Source of the DNA: an uncultured Pelagibacteraceae bacterium
GTDB lineage: Bacteria > Pseudomonadota > Alphaproteobacteria > Pelagibacterales > Pelagibacteraceae
Length of the DNA stretch: 64,000 nucleotides
Direction: 5' to 3'
Assembly: GCA_902588975.1 (NCBI GenBank)
Contig: CACIRJ010000003.1
Coordinates: forward strand, 35,231 to 99,230
The notes under the pieces are model-generated. The model worked only from the letters and a program-made list of their open reading frames with translations, had not been told where the DNA came from and made no database searches. Shown in pieces: positions 33,030-42,791 of the stretch (position 1 is the first letter of the stretch; each line of letters opens with the position of its first letter). A program made the translations under genes and the position numbers.

Positions 33030-35240
33030 AGGTTTTCCAGTTGATAATGTGTGTTTAATTCTATCTTGGGTTTTACTTGTCTCAATTAATTTCATGAAAG
33101 CATCTAACTCTAATTTAAACAACTGATCTTCTGTAAGCGTTTTATCTATAGTTGTATCACCACCACTTAAAACATTTGCTAGCTCTGTTCCAACCATCAT
33201 TCCATGATCTAATATAATTTTATCGTTATACAGTTTTTCTAACATACCAACCATTTTGTCTTTTAAAGATTTGCCAGATAAATTAAATGTGCATTCTTTT
33301 GGAGGAGTAAATTCTTTATTTTGATCCAAAATTTTTCTAGCTTCATTTAATAAACTATTTCTGCTCATAATTTTTTTATTTTCAGGGATTAAATACTTTA
33401 GAGGTTCAGCTTCTACTGGAGATGTTGCAGTTTTTGCATAACCAATGATATCAAAAACTTTTAAAGGTGCAAAATCTGGATCATTTTTTGCCTCGTCTGT
33501 TTGAGACCATCTCCATAACATTTCTTTACATCCTCCTCCAGCTGGAACTAAACCAACCAATGTTTCAACTAATCCAACAACAATATTTGTATGCGAAGCA
33601 ACAAAGTTACTTTGAACTAAAACTTCAAAACCCCCTCCAAGTGTAAGACCTGATGGTGCTGAAACTACTGGAAATTTTGAGTATTTTAAGTGTTTGCATG
33701 TTTCTTGAAAATAACCGACAAATTTTTCTATTGATTTAAAGTCACCTTTATCTGCAAAATTCATAGTATATGTTAAATTAACACCAGCAGAAAACTGCAT
33801 ACTTTCATTAATAATTATCAATGGTTTGTCTGTAGCGTTTTTTAAAGAGTCCATTGAGTCATAATCCAAAGCGTTTGCTTTAGTTGTAAATTCGACAATG
33901 TTAAATTCAGGAAATCTGTAAATTTCAGCAGAATTATTTTTATCAAGTTTAAGGGCTCTTGGTTTAATTTTTCCTAAAGTTTCAATTTCAGTATATTGTT
34001 GTCTCTCACCATAAAAATTTTCATCTTTGGATTTTGATAAATCTTCTAAAAATTTATTTCCCTCAAAATTATCAATTTTTTGAAAAAAATTATTTACTCC
34101 AATTTCTTTTAACATTTCAAAAGGCCCTCTAGACCAATTGAAGCCAAGTCTCATTGCTTCATCAATGTCGTTAAATTTATCTGTAATACCTGGAACTAAT
34201 GAAGAGGAATATTTTATTATTTTAGAAATTACTGACCAAGCATAATCTCCATATTTATCTCCACGATTAATTAATTTTTTTAAATCAACTTTTTCAGATT
34301 TAATATCTATTTTTTTTGAAGGAGAATATTCCCCAGTTTCAAGATTGATGGCCTCTAAAATTTTCTTACCACCCTCTTTATTCATTCTATAAAATCCACC
34401 TTTTCCTTTTCGACCAGTATATCCAGTTTCTATTAATTTTTTTACAAGTGGCATTTCTCTTGCTACAGGTTGAAATGGATCACTTTCAGGTAACTCTTTA
34501 ATAAAACTTTTCAATACATCTGCCATTAAATCAATACCAATTAGGTCATACAATCCAAATACTCCAGTTTTAGGTATACCCATTGGTCTGCCAAAGACAG
34601 CATCGGCCTCTTCTACACTAAGTTTCATATTAAATGCTTCGGTCATTGCAATTTGCATTGCGTAAACTCCAATTCTATTACCTAAAAATCCTGGAGTGTC
34701 ATTACAGATAATTGCACCTTTACCTAAGTCTATTTCACAAAAGTCTTTTAAAAGTTTAACTTTATCTAAATCACTTTCATTACTTTTTACTATTTCAAGT
34801 AAATCCATGTATCTAACAGGATTAAAAAAGTGAGTTATACAGAAATCCTTTTTGTCTTGATCGGATAATTTTTCTGATAGAACACTTATTGGAATAGATG
34901 AGGTATTAGATGAAACAACAGACTCTTTTTTTCTATGTTTAAAAATTTTTTCGTAAATATTATGTTTTATATCTATTCTTTCTACAACAGCTTCTACAAT
35001 CCAATCTGCATTCGAAACCACATCAAAGTTTTCTTCAATGTTTCCTATATGTATATTATCTAATTTTGATTTATCTATTAACAAAGGAGGTCTAGATTTT
35101 CCTATTCTCTCTTTAGCCTTTTGACTAATTTCTGTAGTTAAATCCAACAAAGTAACAGGAACATTTGCGTTACATAAATGTGCAGCTATACCGCTGCCCA
35201 TTGTTCCAGAACCAATTACAACTACATTATTTATTTTCAT
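33018..35240 (-). CDS. Bifunctional 3-hydroxyacyl-CoA dehydrogenase / enoyl-CoA hydratase, FadN-type order
   Basis: Fatty-acid beta-oxidation enzyme of 740 residues. The N-terminal half is a 3-hydroxyacyl-CoA dehydrogenase (VVVIGSGTMGSGIAAHL, ITHFFNPVRYMDLLEIV, GFLGNRIG) and the C-terminal half is a crotonase domain (INESMQFSAGVNL, APSGLTLGGGFEVL, ETLVGLVPAGGG). This dehydrogenase-then-hydratase order is that of FadN, the reverse of FadB/FadJ. It carries out hydration and NAD-dependent oxidation of enoyl-CoA. The thiolase at 47207 is the only candidate partner in the window. No regulator or terminator is seen nearby. Confidence 0.85.
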   Translation of the reverse strand: MKINNVVVIGSGTMGSGIAAHLCNANVPVTLLDLTTEISQKAKERIGKSRPPLLIDKSKLDNIHIGNIEENFDVVSNADWIVEAVVERIDIKHNIYEKIFKHRKKESVVSSNTSSIPISVLSEKLSDQDKKDFCITHFFNPVRYMDLLEIVKSNESDLDKVKLLKDFCEIDLGKGAIICNDTPGFLGNRIGVYAMQIAMTEAFNMKLSVEEADAVFGRPMGIPKTGVFGLYDLIGIDLMADVLKSFIKELPESDPFQPVAREMPLVKKLIETGYTGRKGKGGFYRMNKEGGKKILEAINLETGEYSPSKKIDIKSEKVDLKKLINRGDKYGDYAWSVISKIIKYSSSLVPGITDKFNDIDEAMRLGFNWSRGPFEMLKEIGVNNFFQKIDNFEGNKFLEDLSKSKDENFYGERQQYTEIETLGKIKPRALKLDKNNSAEIYRFPEFNIVEFTTKANALDYDSMDSLKNATDKPLIIINESMQFSAGVNLTYTMNFADKGDFKSIEKFVGYFQETCKHLKYSKFPVVSAPSGLTLGGGFEVLVQSNFVASHTNIVVGLVETLVGLVPAGGGCKEMLWRWSQTDEAKNDPDFAPLKVFDIIGYAKTATSPVEAEPLKYLIPENKKIMSRNSLLNEARKILDQNKEFTPPKECTFNLSGKSLKDKMVGMLEKLYNDKIILDHGMMVGTELANVLSGGDTTIDKTLTEDQLFKLELDAFMKLIETSKTQDRIKHTLSTGKPLVN

Positions 35241-35297
35241 AAAGAAGATTTCTTATATTAAATTGAGACTGAGTAGGAAATAAAATAAATGTCATAA

Positions 35298-37325
35298 CTA
35301 CTGCTGTAAACTTGCTAATTCATCAATATTAATATGACATCTAATAGCGTTACCATTTTCACCTATTTGCCATGGTGGAACCTCTAAATTACAAATATCA
35401 CCTATTTTCCTAGGGCATCTTCCTTGAAAAGAACAGCCTTTCTCAGGCGGTTTTTCCTCTACTATATCCTCAGCTACTAATTTTGGTTTTATATCTGGAT
35501 CTGGTTCCAAAACAGCACCTAATAATACTTCAGTATAAGGATGTGATGGAAATTTGTAGACATTTTGAGAAGGACCAATTTCACATAATCTTCCTTGATA
35601 TAAAACTGCAACTCTATCACTAATTGCTCTAACAACAGCCAAATCATGAGAAACAAATACATAGGTTGTTCCTAGATCTTCTTTTAATTGTTGTAATAAG
35701 TTTAAAACAGCTGCTTGAACCGAAACATCTAAAGCTGATGTAACCTCATCACACAAAATTATATCTGGCTTAGCAGCAAATGCTCTTGCAACTGCAACTC
35801 TTTGTTTCTCACCACCTGATAATTGTCTCGGGTATCTTGACATATAAAATTCTCCTAACCTTACTTTTTTTAGTAGATCGATTATATTTTTTTTTAATTC
35901 TTCTCCTGATAAATTAAAATACAACTTTAAAGGTTGAGAAAGTATTTGCTCAACTGTATGGTTTGGATTTAATGACTCATCCGGATTTTGAAATATAAGT
36001 TGTATTGCTCGCAGATCATTTGGATTTCTCATTTTTAAATCAGAAGATAATATACGATCATTTTCAAATTTAATTTGACCATCTTTTGTTTTGAGTAAAC
36101 CAGCAATTGATTTTAAGATAGTAGATTTACCACTTCCAGACTCACCAACCAGTGCAATAGTCTCTCCTTTTTTTATATCTATATTTATATCTTTAACTGT
36201 TGGGTTTTGATCAGAGATTTTATTTAATAATTGGTCAAAAAATTTCTGCTTTGCATAACTAATTGAAACATCCTTTAATTTTAAAACTTCAATTGCTTCA
36301 CTATTATTTGATTTTTTTGTTATTGAAGTTTGTAAATTATTATTTTGATTTATTAATTCTTTATGATTAAAACATCTGACATTGGTATCTAATTCTTTAA
36401 TATGTTCCAGATCTGGTGAATTTTTTTTACAATGATCAGTTGCTAAGTTACATCTATCATAAAAACTACAACCTTCATTTATGCTTCCAGGCTGAGGTTG
36501 GCTTCCTGGCATAGAAGCTGGAAGTCCAGCTAATGAGAGTTTAGGTATCGATTTTAACAATCCATAGGTATAAGGATGAATAGGTTCCTTTAATATTTTT
36601 CTTGCTGGTCCTTCTAAAACAATTTCTCCCGCATACATTACAACTATTCTATCACTGACTTGTGCTATAGCTCCAAGGTCATGACTAACATAGATCATAG
36701 ATGTTCCAGTATCTTTTGCTATAAATCTTAATAGTTCTAATACATGCGCTTGTGTTGTAACGTCTAATCCAGTAGTTGGCTCATCTAATAAAAGTAAATC
36801 TGGTTTGCCAGCCAATGCCATTGCAACAGCCACTCTTTGTTGCTGCCCTCCAGAAAGCTCGTGTGGATAACGAAAAGCCATAGTTTCTGGTGAAGGAAGT
36901 CTAACTTTATTTAGTAACTCCGAAATTTTTTTATCTCTCTCTGTTTTATTTAGATCTGTATGTAATCTTAATGCTTCATCAATTTGGTATCCAATTTTTA
37001 AATTAGGTGTTAGTGCTTGTCCTGCATTTTGAGGTATCATGGCTATTTTTCTACCTCTAATTTTTTCTAGCTGTCTACTGCTCATCTTCAATAAATCCTC
37101 AGATTTAAAGAGGCATTCACCTTTAAGAGGAAATAAGCCTTGTTTTATATAGCCCATCATTGCAAGTGCTAATGTGCTTTTTCCAGAACCCGACTCCCCT
37201 ACGATCCCTACAGTCTCTCCTTTCTTAATGTTGGTTGAAACATTTCTAAGTATTGAAATTTGTTTGCCCTTTTGACTATTAAATCCAATTGATAAATTTT
37301 TAACACTTTCAATTATTTCGTTCAT
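35298..37325 (-). CDS. Dipeptide/oligopeptide ABC transporter, fused dual ATPase (DppD-DppF)
   Basis: Two ABC ATPases in one chain of 675 residues. Walker A sequences are GESGSGKST at 43-51 and 393-401, with LSGGQQQR and LSGGEKQR signatures. Each half ends with the oligopeptide-transporter C-terminal Cys region (C286, C292, C299, C318 in the first; CSFQGRCPRK in the second), which in DppD/OppD proteins can hold an Fe-S cluster. The fusion ensures equal amounts of both ATPases. It is last in the operon binding protein, permease, permease, ATPase, immediately adjacent to the second permease gene. Substrate: peptides or other solutes of the SBP_bac_5 class. Confidence 0.88.
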   Translation of the reverse strand: MNEIIESVKNLSIGFNSQKGKQISILRNVSTNIKKGETVGIVGESGSGKSTLALAMMGYIKQGLFPLKGECLFKSEDLLKMSSRQLEKIRGRKIAMIPQNAGQALTPNLKIGYQIDEALRLHTDLNKTERDKKISELLNKVRLPSPETMAFRYPHELSGGQQQRVAVAMALAGKPDLLLLDEPTTGLDVTTQAHVLELLRFIAKDTGTSMIYVSHDLGAIAQVSDRIVVMYAGEIVLEGPARKILKEPIHPYTYGLLKSIPKLSLAGLPASMPGSQPQPGSINEGCSFYDRCNLATDHCKKNSPDLEHIKELDTNVRCFNHKELINQNNNLQTSITKKSNNSEAIEVLKLKDVSISYAKQKFFDQLLNKISDQNPTVKDINIDIKKGETIALVGESGSGKSTILKSIAGLLKTKDGQIKFENDRILSSDLKMRNPNDLRAIQLIFQNPDESLNPNHTVEQILSQPLKLYFNLSGEELKKNIIDLLKKVRLGEFYMSRYPRQLSGGEKQRVAVARAFAAKPDIILCDEVTSALDVSVQAAVLNLLQQLKEDLGTTYVFVSHDLAVVRAISDRVAVLYQGRLCEIGPSQNVYKFPSHPYTEVLLGAVLEPDPDIKPKLVAEDIVEEKPPEKGCSFQGRCPRKIGDICNLEVPPWQIGENGNAIRCHINIDELASLQQ

Positions 37326-38219
37326 TTAAACAGGTGCCTTGGTTGAACGATCAATTCCTAAAGCTTTTGCAAATGCATCAGCAGTTAAATTTATTCCAAT
37401 AATTAACGAACTTAATCCTACTATTGGAGCAATTACAGACCAGTATGCAAACGACATCAATCCTCTAGCATTGGATATCATCAAACCCCAATCAGGCGTT
37501 GGTGGACTTACACCAAAACCTAAGAATGATAATGAGCTAAATCCTAATAACATCCATGACCATCTCATTGCTCCTTCTACTAATATAGCATCTCTAACAT
37601 TTGGAATAATTTCATTCCAAATAATAGACATGTTGCTATGACCTCTAGCTCTGGCTGAAACTATAAAATCTTTAGCAATAACATCGTGAGTAGCAGCTCT
37701 AGCAACTCTTACTATTCCTTTACCATAAAAAAAACCTAGTGCAGGAATTAAAACCTCTGTTGATGTTCCTAAAAGAGAAACAATTAATAACATTGCAAGT
37801 ATCCAAGGGATAGAAAGAAACGCATCAACAACTCTCATTACAACATCGTCAATTTTACCTCCAACTAAACCACAAAAAATTCCAAGTAAACCTCCCCACA
37901 GAAGAGCTATAAGTGATCCAAAGAAAGTAACCGTAAGAGCTGTTCGACCTCCAAGTATTGTTCTTGTAAAAACATCTCTACCCAAGCTATCTGTTCCAAA
38001 CCAATGTTCAGCCGAAGGTGCAAGTAACATGGTATTTGGGCTAATAGCTTTATAATCGTATGGTGCAATGTAGGGGCTTATTAATGCTAAGACTACATGA
38101 AATAAAACAATTGTTAAACCAATTAATCCAGAAGGCTTGGAGGCCATAGTCTTTAAAATCTCAAAAGCCTTTTCTAGCTTATTTTTTTGTTTATCTTCTG
38201 TAATTAAATTACTCTCCAT
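37326..38219 (-). CDS. Dipeptide-type ABC permease (DppC-like)
   Basis: Inner-membrane permease of 297 residues with six hydrophobic segments and the OppBC_C N-terminal region (SKPSGLIGLTIVLFHVVLALISPYIAPYD in part: GLIGLTIVLFHVVLA, then ISPYIAPYD). HWFGTDSLGRDVFTR is the DppC/OppC hallmark, and the coupling loop is ARARGHSNMSIIWNEIIPN. It pairs with the DppB-like permease that begins immediately upstream and abuts the ATPase gene downstream. Confidence 0.88.
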   Translation of the reverse strand: MESNLITEDKQKNKLEKAFEILKTMASKPSGLIGLTIVLFHVVLALISPYIAPYDYKAISPNTMLLAPSAEHWFGTDSLGRDVFTRTILGGRTALTVTFFGSLIALLWGGLLGIFCGLVGGKIDDVVMRVVDAFLSIPWILAMLLIVSLLGTSTEVLIPALGFFYGKGIVRVARAATHDVIAKDFIVSARARGHSNMSIIWNEIIPNVRDAILVEGAMRWSWMLLGFSSLSFLGFGVSPPTPDWGLMISNARGLMSFAYWSVIAPIVGLSSLIIGINLTADAFAKALGIDRSTKAPV

Positions 38220-38220
38220 T

Positions 38221-39177
38221 TTATTTTCTTATCTGTAAACTTTTTAATCTTGGATTAAGCATGAGTGTCATTAAATCTGCTATTAAATTTATTCCCACAT
38301 AGATTGATGCCAATATTATTGCTAATGCTTGAACAACAGGTAAATCTCTGTTTGATATTGACTCAATTACCAGTCTGCCTAAACCTGGATAATTAAAAAC
38401 AACTTCTGTAACAACAACACCACCTAGCAACCAAGCAATTGTTAACGCCACTACATTTATTGCTGGTAACAATGCATTTGGTAATACATGTCTAAATACC
38501 ATTTTCCAATACGGAACACCTTTTAAAATTGCCATTTGCACATAATCACTAGCCATTACTTGAATTACACTTGAACGTACCATTCTTGCCATGTGTGCGG
38601 TCATAATCATTGAAATTGCAACAACAGGTAAAATTATATTCGAGAGTAATTCATAAAAAGTTGCATCCGATGGTATAATCACGATGCCTGGTAACCAACC
38701 AAGCCAAATCGCAACAATTAAAATAAGTAAAGTAGCACTAATAAACTCAGGAATAGTCATTGAAAAAATTGTGATAGTTGAGATCATAATATCTGGAAGC
38801 TTATCTCTCCAAAGAGCAGTTATTATTCCTAGCACAATTGCTAAAGGAATTCCTATAAGTATTGAAACAGAGGCTAAAACTAAGGAGTTTTTAACTCTTG
38901 GACCTAGTACTTCATTAATTGGCATTTCTCCACTTAAAGAGTAACCAAAATCACCTCGTACAACATTTGATGCCCAGTCCAAGTATCTCTCATAAGCAGG
39001 AACATCTAGACCAAGTCTTTTTATGCAAGCATCAAGAGCTGCTCCATAAGCTTCTCTTTCTAAATATGTTGTGCATGCATCACCAGGTAAAACTTCAACA
39101 CCTACAAATGTAATTAACGATACTATAAATAAAGTGATGAGCCCTAGTCCAATTCTTTTTAAAATTAATAAAAGCAT
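38221..39177 (-). CDS. Dipeptide-type ABC permease (DppB-like)
   Basis: Inner-membrane permease, 318 residues, six membrane spans. It starts with the typical LLLILKRIGLGLITLFIVSLITF (first helix ~9-25), followed by a periplasmic segment containing two Cys (DACTTYLEREAYGAALDAC). LGLDVPAYERYLDW and GDFGYSLSG match the DppB family; the EAA loop is ILKGVPYWKMVFRHVLPNAL. It is the first gene after the hairpin that separates it from the binding-protein gene. Confidence 0.88.
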   Translation of the reverse strand: MLLLILKRIGLGLITLFIVSLITFVGVEVLPGDACTTYLEREAYGAALDACIKRLGLDVPAYERYLDWASNVVRGDFGYSLSGEMPINEVLGPRVKNSLVLASVSILIGIPLAIVLGIITALWRDKLPDIMISTITIFSMTIPEFISATLLILIVAIWLGWLPGIVIIPSDATFYELLSNIILPVVAISMIMTAHMARMVRSSVIQVMASDYVQMAILKGVPYWKMVFRHVLPNALLPAINVVALTIAWLLGGVVVTEVVFNYPGLGRLVIESISNRDLPVVQALAIILASIYVGINLIADLMTLMLNPRLKSLQIRK

Positions 39178-39220
39178 AAGATTAACTAGAACTTTTTAAC
39201 AAAAATAAATTAAATAGAAA

Positions 39221-39251
39221 TAAAATAAAGGCCGCTTATATGCGGCCTTTA
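39221..39251 (-). terminator. Intercistronic hairpin between the dipeptide-type binding protein and permease genes
   Basis: A 10-bp stem, 39226-39235 with 39242-39251 (core AGGCCGC), and a 6-base loop; on the minus strand it is followed by a U-rich stretch (39225-39221 and beyond). It sits between the binding-protein stop and the first permease, a partial terminator by position. Confidence 0.72.
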
Positions 39252-39262
39252 TCTAAATACTT

Positions 39263-40750
39263 TTAGTCAACTTTAACTTTATGCCACTGTATAGAAAAGT
39301 GATCTACAGCATCAAGGTTTTTAACTTTTGATGAAGTAACTACAAGTCTAGATACATGATATGGAATCATTGTTCCACTTTGTTCCCATAAAGTCATTTG
39401 AGCATTTTGATATGCTTTCTTTCTTTTATTGAAATCCAACTCACTTCTAGCGTCAGCTAAATTTTTATCAAAGTCAGCATTTTTGAAGTAAGATTCATTC
39501 CATTTAGCTCCACTATGATAAGCTTCGTGCAAGATTGTGTCTGCTGGTCTTTGGTTCCAACGTGTCATTGAAACTGGTTTTTTCATCCATACTTCATTCC
39601 AATAGCCTTTGGATGGTACCATTTCAATATTAACTTTAATTCCAGCTTTTGCAACTTGCTGCTGAACGACTTCTGCAATTGTAGGCCAAGTTGGTTCTAA
39701 AGTTGCTGGGTAAACAGTCAATTCAATTCCATTTGGAAATCCCGCTTCTCTTAGTAAATTTTTTGCTTTACTAATATTTTGAGGACAATCCATTTGTAAA
39801 CGGTATTGATCAGATGGCATTACAGGAGTATCACAAGAAACAGTTGCTGCTCCGCCCATAACTAGATCTACAAGTTCTTGTCTATCAACTGCTAACCTAA
39901 AAGCTTTTCTAACTTTAGGGTTATCAAACGGAGCAGTATCAGTTCTCATAACCACACCTCTCCAGTTTCCAGTTGGAATTACAGTTGTTGTAAATTTAGA
40001 ATTACTATCAAATATCTTTTTTTGATTAAAAGGAACATATCTGTTCATATCAATTTGACCTGTTAAAAGCGCTTGAATTCTTGCTTGAGCATCTGGAATT
40101 GCAATGACATGAACTTCTGCAACTCCTGGTGCACCTTCCCAATAATCTGGGTTAGCTTTTAGAATTGTAGTTCCTTCTGGATCAAATTTATCAACCATGA
40201 ATGGTCCGGTACCAACTCCAGTTTGTCCAATAGTATCTCCTGATCCTTCAGGTATCATTCTTAATCTGTAGTCTGTTAATAATAACGGAAAGTCAGCAAA
40301 TGAAGTTGATAACTTCATTTTAACAGTATGCTGATCAACTACCTCAATATCTTCAACTACATTTAAACTTTTTCTTACCGGAGATCCGATATCAGGATCT
40401 TTAGCTCTCATAAGAGAATATTTTACATCTGGAGCATCAAAAGCTGACCCATCATGGAAATATATTCCTTTTCTTAAATTAAATGTCCATTCAGTTGCAT
40501 CAGAATTAGCACTCCAATCTGTTGATAATGAAGGTGATGGAACACCGTTCATATCAGGTCTTACTAATCTATTTTGTGTTTTGATGACAACTTGAAATAA
40601 ACGCCCTTTTGTTATGGCATCTAAGTTAGTATCTTTTCCAAATCCAAGATCATGTGATACTTTAAATACTCCACTTGATGCATTGGCAATAGAAAAAGAT
40701 AATATCAGAGACATAAAAGTCGCTGAAAAAACTTTAAGTATGTATTTCAT
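39263..40750 (-). CDS. Dipeptide-type ABC substrate-binding protein (SBP_bac_5 family)
   Basis: Secreted periplasmic binding protein, 495 residues. Signal peptide with cleavage near SIANA-SSG (~26), then the SBP_bac_5 fold: WTFNLRKGIYFHDGSAFDAPDVKYSL and VGTGPFMVDKFDPEGTTILKANPDYW are family motifs (listed as two hallmark regions ~88-113 and ~179-204). Members bind peptides, but also nickel, opines or glutathione, so the ligand is open. The Shine-Dalgarno is GAGGGAA. It leads the operon and is followed by a strong hairpin that probably keeps it more abundant than the membrane parts. Confidence 0.87.
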   Translation of the reverse strand: MKYILKVFSATFMSLILSFSIANASSGVFKVSHDLGFGKDTNLDAITKGRLFQVVIKTQNRLVRPDMNGVPSPSLSTDWSANSDATEWTFNLRKGIYFHDGSAFDAPDVKYSLMRAKDPDIGSPVRKSLNVVEDIEVVDQHTVKMKLSTSFADFPLLLTDYRLRMIPEGSGDTIGQTGVGTGPFMVDKFDPEGTTILKANPDYWEGAPGVAEVHVIAIPDAQARIQALLTGQIDMNRYVPFNQKKIFDSNSKFTTTVIPTGNWRGVVMRTDTAPFDNPKVRKAFRLAVDRQELVDLVMGGAATVSCDTPVMPSDQYRLQMDCPQNISKAKNLLREAGFPNGIELTVYPATLEPTWPTIAEVVQQQVAKAGIKVNIEMVPSKGYWNEVWMKKPVSMTRWNQRPADTILHEAYHSGAKWNESYFKNADFDKNLADARSELDFNKRKKAYQNAQMTLWEQSGTMIPYHVSRLVVTSSKVKNLDAVDHFSIQWHKVKVD

Positions 40751-40890
40751 AAGTTCCCTCTTTTTCTTTAGTTGTTTAAATAATTAAAAAGATAACAATT
40801 CCAGAACTAGATAACAACATGCAAAATGTAGTGATTCATCTACTAATTGAATAGATATTTTAATTAATATACACTTTTTCTAAATTATAA

Positions 40891-42111
40891 ATGCAAAACG
40901 AATTAAACAAAGTCAGATTTTCAGTAAAACCTTTAAAATCCAATGATAAAGTTGTTGAACTTGCACGAACTGTCGGAATACACCCTCTAGCTTATCAAGA
41001 ACTTCCTTACGATCCTGAGTATTCTTTTTATGCTGGAAGATTAAATCCAGAAGTGCTTTCACACGCTACTGCTGATGAAATGTATTGGAAAGTAAGACAA
41101 GAGGTGATTTTTCGTCATACTGGTGAACATCCATATGAAATATCTGGTCCCGATGCAGAAAAACTTTTACAAAAAATATTCACAAGAGATATCTCAACAG
41201 TAAAAGTAGGAAGATGTTCGTACCAATTTGCTTGTTACAATGATGGAGGCATGCTTACAGATGGAGTTTTACTAAAACTTGAAGAAAATAAATTCTGGTT
41301 TGTTCAAGCTGATGGTGATCTTTTTTCGTGGTATAAAGCGCACACTGATAATCTTAATGTAAAAATATCTGACCCTGATGTTTGGGTAAGTCAAATTCAA
41401 GGACCAAAATCTATGGATCTTTTAAAAGTTTTAAGTAAAGAAACTTTTCCTGAGAATTGGAAATATTTTGATTGGAAAGAAATAACTATACTAAATGAAA
41501 AGGTAATCATAAGTAGATCAGGTTTTAGTAATGAACTTGGTTGGGAAATTTATTTTAGAAAAAATAATAATACTGAAAAAGTTGGGGATTATATTCTTGA
41601 AGAAGGAAAAAAAATGGGAATGATACTTACAGGGACCCCTGGTTTCAGATGTAAAAGAATAGAATCTGGATTATTATCAGCTGGGCAAGACTTTAACCAT
41701 GAAACAAATCCATATGATGTCGGGTTAGGTAAGTATGTCGATTTAAAAAAAAATTATTTTATTGGAAAATCAGCATTGATGACTGCTGATAAAGAAAAAA
41801 GATGTTGGGGAATACGAGTAGAAAATGGAACAGGTTTAAAAGGAACTTACATAAAATTTAATAATGAAGTAATTGGAAAAATTACATCAAGTACTTGGTC
41901 TCCTTTTCAAAAATGTGGTGTTGGGATAGTTTTAATGAATTCTACAAAATATAAACCAGGACTAATAGTAGATGTTAGTTGCAATGATAATAAAATTCAT
42001 AAAGGTGAAATATGCGCCTTACCAATGTATGACTTTAAAAATGAAATTGTAAGAGGTTTAAAAATCGATATTCCAACAGGTCCTTCTCCGTGGTCAGGAA
42101 TAAAAAAATAA
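40891..42111 (+). CDS. GcvT-family aminomethyl/methyltransferase-like protein
   Basis: First gene of a seven-gene plus-strand operon, 406 residues. GcvT-fold motifs include EISGPDAEKLLQKIFTRDI, GGMLTDGVLLKL, VSQIQGPKS, SRSGFSNELGWEIYF and RIESGLLSAG, ending in the barrel domain IGKITSSTWSPFQKCGVG. The family uses tetrahydrofolate to accept a C1 group; relatives include glycine-cleavage T protein, DMSP demethylase and sarcosine/dimethylglycine enzymes. The substrate is unknown. The N-terminal ~55 residues extend beyond the core. The next gene's GTG start lies 22 bases inside this one. Confidence 0.75.
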   Translation: MQNELNKVRFSVKPLKSNDKVVELARTVGIHPLAYQELPYDPEYSFYAGRLNPEVLSHATADEMYWKVRQEVIFRHTGEHPYEISGPDAEKLLQKIFTRDISTVKVGRCSYQFACYNDGGMLTDGVLLKLEENKFWFVQADGDLFSWYKAHTDNLNVKISDPDVWVSQIQGPKSMDLLKVLSKETFPENWKYFDWKEITILNEKVIISRSGFSNELGWEIYFRKNNNTEKVGDYILEEGKKMGMILTGTPGFRCKRIESGLLSAGQDFNHETNPYDVGLGKYVDLKKNYFIGKSALMTADKEKRCWGIRVENGTGLKGTYIKFNNEVIGKITSSTWSPFQKCGVGIVLMNSTKYKPGLIVDVSCNDNKIHKGEICALPMYDFKNEIVRGLKIDIPTGPSPWSGIKK

Positions 42112-42791
42112 TAATAGCAATTGGTGGTGGTGGATTTACACATTCATCTGATGAAGACTTGGATGAATATGTTATAAATCAAGTTAATAAAACAAAAATC
42201 AATATTGGTTTTCTACCTACAGCAAGCAATGATAATCAAGAAAAAACCGATCTTTTTTATAAAAGATTTAAATCAAAAAATTTTAAATTATCTCATTTTA
42301 ATCTCTGTTCAAGTGTGGAAGGTTTTAATGAATGGTTGTTAAACAAAGATATAATTTATGTGGGGGGTGGTAATACCTCTGACATGATTAATATTTGGAA
42401 AAGACATAATCTTATCAAAGTCTTTAAAGATGCATATGAAAAAGGAATAATTCTGAGTGGAATAAGTGCAGGAGCTGTTTGTTGGTTTGATTGGATATTA
42501 TCAGATTCAGTCAATAAAGAGTTGAGTCCATTAAAAGGAATAAATCTTTTAGATGGAAGTTGTACGCCACATTCATCAGATAATAATCGACTTCAACAAT
42601 TTATTTCAGAAATTAAAGATGGAAATTTGCCAGAAGGAATAGCTATTGATGATGGTGTAGCTGTGCTTTTTATTGACGGAGTTCCTTCAGAGGTTTATTC
42701 TTCAAGAATTAATCATGACGCTTATTATGTGACTAAAAATGATAAGATAAGTTTAAAAACATATATAAAAAATTTAAATGGACAATATTAA
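42090..42791 (+). CDS. Peptidase E-like serine hydrolase (family S51)
   Basis: A 233-residue protein with the S51 pattern: IIIAIGGGGF at the N-terminus, YVGGGNTSDM (~90-99) and the nucleophile elbow GISAGAVCWF (~127-136) holding the catalytic Ser. PepE dipeptidases cleave Asp-X dipeptides; cyanophycinase is the other branch. No ATG is available ahead of the first beta-strand, so the GTG at 42090, overlapping the previous gene by 22 bases, is the likely start. It overlaps the following gene by 14 bases. Reuse in this operon for an amide or peptide-like intermediate is inference. Confidence 0.75.
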   Translation: MVRNKKIIIAIGGGGFTHSSDEDLDEYVINQVNKTKINIGFLPTASNDNQEKTDLFYKRFKSKNFKLSHFNLCSSVEGFNEWLLNKDIIYVGGGNTSDMINIWKRHNLIKVFKDAYEKGIILSGISAGAVCWFDWILSDSVNKELSPLKGINLLDGSCTPHSSDNNRLQQFISEIKDGNLPEGIAIDDGVAVLFIDGVPSEVYSSRINHDAYYVTKNDKISLKTYIKNLNGQY